DNA of 64,000 nt, from positions 44,009,624 through 44,073,623 of the forward strand of contig NC_087066.1 in the NCBI RefSeq assembly GCF_963678635.1, given 5' to 3'. The translations under genes and the position numbers were made by a program. This DNA comes from Symsagittifera roscoffensis. Its lineage: Eukaryota > Xenacoelomorpha > Acoela > Convolutidae. The notes below the pieces were generated by a model. It ran no database searches. It saw nothing but the letters and a program-made list of their open reading frames with translations, and was not told the origin of the DNA. This document shows, piece by piece, positions 61,557-64,000 of this stretch; within the stretch, counting starts at the first letter, position 1; each line of letters opens with the position of its first letter.

Positions 61557-61850
61557 ACTCGCAATTTAATTTTCATCAAAAGTGTTCTCTTATTGAGTAG
61601 CACTTTTGCTATAACCGCGATCTGTAGCCTTGGAATTTTCCTAGCATCTGTTCTCTGCTTTTTTGTGGCTAGTGTCTGATGTATTAAGCGTCCGTGGCTC
61701 AGCTGTTAGTGTGTGAGACTCATAATCTGTAGGTCGCATATCGAATCCGATACGTAGCCGAATTTTTACTAATTCGAGGCCTATTTCTGCTTTTTTATTG
61801 CCTTTTGTGTTCTTTGTCGCAGCTTCGCCTGTGTCCAAAATCATTTCAAA
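61557..61850 (+). repeat. tRNA-like SINE-type repeat, copy 1
   Basis: Contains a tRNA-like head at 61688-61759 resembling elongator tRNA-Met (anticodon-loop-like CTCATAATCTG, B-box-like ATCGAATCC), preceded by CTAGTGTCTG and followed by GAATTTTTACTAATTCGAGGC. The same flanks and layout recur at 62500-62880, so it is a dispersed repeat rather than a tRNA gene. Its acceptor arms do not pair cleanly. Confidence 0.55.
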
Positions 61851-62499
61851 TGTTGATTGTTCTTTTTCCAACTCGTGTGGTTGAAAGTTCCATTTTTGTG
61901 CTGTTCGGTTTAATAACTGACATTTTATCCACTTGGTGGCCTTTTATTCAGTCGTTTGATGACCGAAGTTTTTTGCTTGTTTGTGTGTTGTGAGAAGGGG
62001 GCTCGTTTTTTTGTGGTATTTTTTCTGCTCAGATTTTTTTAGTTTTGTTTTTGCTTGATACTTATAAATGCATCAAGCTGTATCGGGCGTGAGGTATCAA
62101 TACTGCTGGAGACAGCAAAAGCTTCCGGATCGAATCCCACAGGGTCCTGTTTTTTGTCAAATAAGACAAGATAAGGACAAAATAAGACGAAATAAATCAA
62201 GCAAACTATCGTTCTTCTGCCTACACTTGCGAAGCGAGTGTATGAGTACGAACCTTCTTTTTTCAACCTAAGTCGCAAATGTTGGTGCGGCACCCCAATA
62301 ATGGTCGAGCGCGGTTGCAGCTTTTTGATAGCATGTGCTGTGACACTCAAATAGTAAAAAGTTAACTCAGTTGATGCACTTTTAATTCATCAAATGAACC
62401 GAAAAAGTAATTTGTTCAAACAACATCAAGAAAATTTCTGACTCAATAAATCTCGCAATTTTTTTGAAATTCATAATTTTTACATTATGTGGCTTTGCA

Positions 62500-62880
62500 A
62501 TTTGTTACAAGCAAAGTTAGTGTAACTCCCTTCAGTTTGTTATATTCCAAGTTATTACTTGCAAAATTGAGTCTATTTCTATTTGGTGCCACTTTTTCTG
62601 AATCGCATTGGCAAGTTATTAGCATATGTAGCAGCTTTTTCGTGACTAGTGTGTGTCGGTTGTTAAGCTTGCGTGGTTGAGTGGATAGTGCGTAAGACTC
62701 AAAGTCTCTTGATTGCAGTAGGTCGCAGGCTCGAATCCTACACGTAGCCGAGTTTTTGCTAATTCGAGGCTTACTTTAACTTTTTTCGTATATCACTTGA
62801 TAGAGCTGTTTTTTGGTCGTGATCTCACGAGTGTTTGCGAAGCACAGCTTCGCCTTTGTGTTTATTTTGTCGACTTAATT
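62500..62880 (+). repeat. tRNA-like SINE-type repeat, copy 2
   Basis: tRNA-like head at 62667-62748 with A-box-like TGGTTGAGTGG and B-box-like GGCTCGAATCC, then GAGTTTTTGCTAATTCGAGGC as in copy 1. CTTGATTGC is inserted after the anticodon-like part. Downstream, GCGAAGC-ACA-GCTTCGC near 62837 is a perfect inverted repeat, and copy 1 has the related GCAGCTTCGCC. Confidence 0.6.
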
Positions 62881-64000
62881 CTCGTAGCCCGACTTTTTTA
62901 AAGGATCAGTTTTCCTTCAAATTGCTGTAAAACCATGCTTGACAAAACAAATACGGCCGAGAGTTCCATTCCAGTCGAGGCCTGGTTTTTTGCTAACTGA
63001 AAGTTTTTTGCTAGTTTTGATTGTTTTTCTGCCTATATTCGTCTGCTTTGTTCCGCAAAGAGGAGTTTTTTTAACATTCTGCTTTTTGATATCACGAAAG
63101 ATCTTTTTAAAGGTTCTGAAATTGCATATAGTTTTGTTCTAGATATTTTGGGCTTTAGTTGCAAATTCTTTTAACAAAAAAGCGAGTTTTGAAGTTTTTT
63201 ATGTATCTCTCATTTGATTTTAATCAGAGTCTTTTTTTTGAATTACAAGTAATGCGAAGCTCAGCTTTGCCGCTGTGTGAATTTTGCGTAAAGTGTCAGA
63301 AACTTAGATTTAAAAAATTAAACAAATTTTTAAATCCGCAACTCTGTTATTGGGTGCTGTCAGGGTAGTCTCAGGTGTTACAAATCGTGTCGCCAAATGT
63401 GACTTTTTAAATACTTTGTTTCCGAGAAATGACGTTTTTTCCCTTGCGATAAGCAATGTCGCAATCTGCACGACTTTTTCCATATAGAACTTTGATCACA
63501 GAATGGACGACATGGTAATCGTTTTAATAACACCAGGGTAAGTGTAGCGTGTAGTAGTTGCAATTTAGGTATGGGCTTGGGGTCCTTGATAAGATTTCTG
63601 AGAGTTGTTTCTCCGTGCCGAAATTTTTGGTAGGATTTCGGAGCTGGAAGAAATCGGCTTTAATTTCTTCAGTGTTATTTTTGTTCTCCGTACAAGTAAA
63701 AGAGTTGGTCCAACTTCTTGTCGTCTGTTCGATTGGTTGTTTTTCTCGCATCCATTTTAGCGCAGATAAAACAGCTCAATAATTTTTGCACATTTTTTCG
63801 CTAATTTTGTTCAAAATTGCAAGACGAATTTAATGTTTCACTCTGTCAACTTGAGTTGCTGTCTGCTACTTTTCTCGACTAATTTTTTGTATGCTTTTTG
63901 TTTAAAATAGTTTCAATTTGTTAAAAGTTAACGAATAACTTTTTTTTCGGTGTTAATTTCACAAAAAAATACTTTCTATTAACGTTGTATATAATTTTTT
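62881..64000. other. No gene seen
   Basis: T-rich sequence. GCGAAGCTCAGCTTTGCC near 63253 is a variant of the inverted repeat in copy 2 of the tRNA-like repeat, so another decayed copy may overlap this area. The open frames are short and composition-driven. Confidence 0.35.

Noticed and set aside
61688-61759. A tRNA-Met gene
   Set aside because: The acceptor and anticodon stems pair poorly, and the surrounding sequence is repeated at 62.5-62.9 kb, so it is a tRNA-derived repeat.

Overview
The window is eukaryotic and, from what I can read, made almost entirely of mobile elements, their relics and repeats. It is AT-rich. I see no convincing host protein-coding gene, rRNA or intact tRNA. Ty3/Gypsy retroelements, LINE and other reverse-transcriptase relics, tRNA-like repeat copies and canonical metazoan-style splice signals point to an invertebrate animal. 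No host marker lets me name the phylum.

Left part (1-7.2 kb): on the minus strand lies an old, heavily mutated copy of a three-part coding module: macro domain, then SGNH/GDSL hydrolase, then an unrecognised large protein (here called X). Next to it is a fragment of a LINE endonuclease. The rest of this part is AT-rich DNA in which I recognise nothing.

7,235-26,151: a complete, young LTR retroelement of 18,917 bp, with 410-bp LTRs differing at one base that I could find, flanked by a 4-bp duplication ATAG. Its genes are all open on the plus strand: a small basic ORF, Gag, a Ty3/Gypsy Pol (protease, RT, RNase H, integrase with GPY/F tail), two tiny membrane proteins, a 378-codon open frame without any ATG, an envelope-like glycoprotein that looks chuvirus-like, and a 601-residue protein of unknown function. 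Several neighbours are joined by ATGA stop/start overlaps. A well-formed intron lies 3 nt after the last stop codon. This virus-like gene set is the main candidate for a new system. The element interrupts an old tandem duplication (units at 6.4-7.2 plus 26.2-26.5 kb, and 26.7-28.1 kb).

28.1-33.8 kb: a relic of a reverse transcriptase with the DKxPGxRPIGxGE signature, and two copies of a dispersed repeat that has a third copy at 60.2 kb.

33.8-56.5 kb (minus strand): a decayed Ty3/Gypsy polyprotein region: Gag, protease, RT, RNase H, linker, integrase. Its integrase tail runs straight into a macro domain, followed by a small ORF, an SGNH hydrolase and the long X reading frame. Many stops and frameshifts interrupt it, and it carries two tandem duplications and one fold-back insertion. 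The macro-SGNH-X order and spacing match the relic at the left end, so this is a recurring module.

56.5-64 kb: two ~0.9-kb tandem units rich in ACCCCTCCGGATT motifs, a third copy of the dispersed repeat, and two copies of a tRNA-like, SINE-type repeat.
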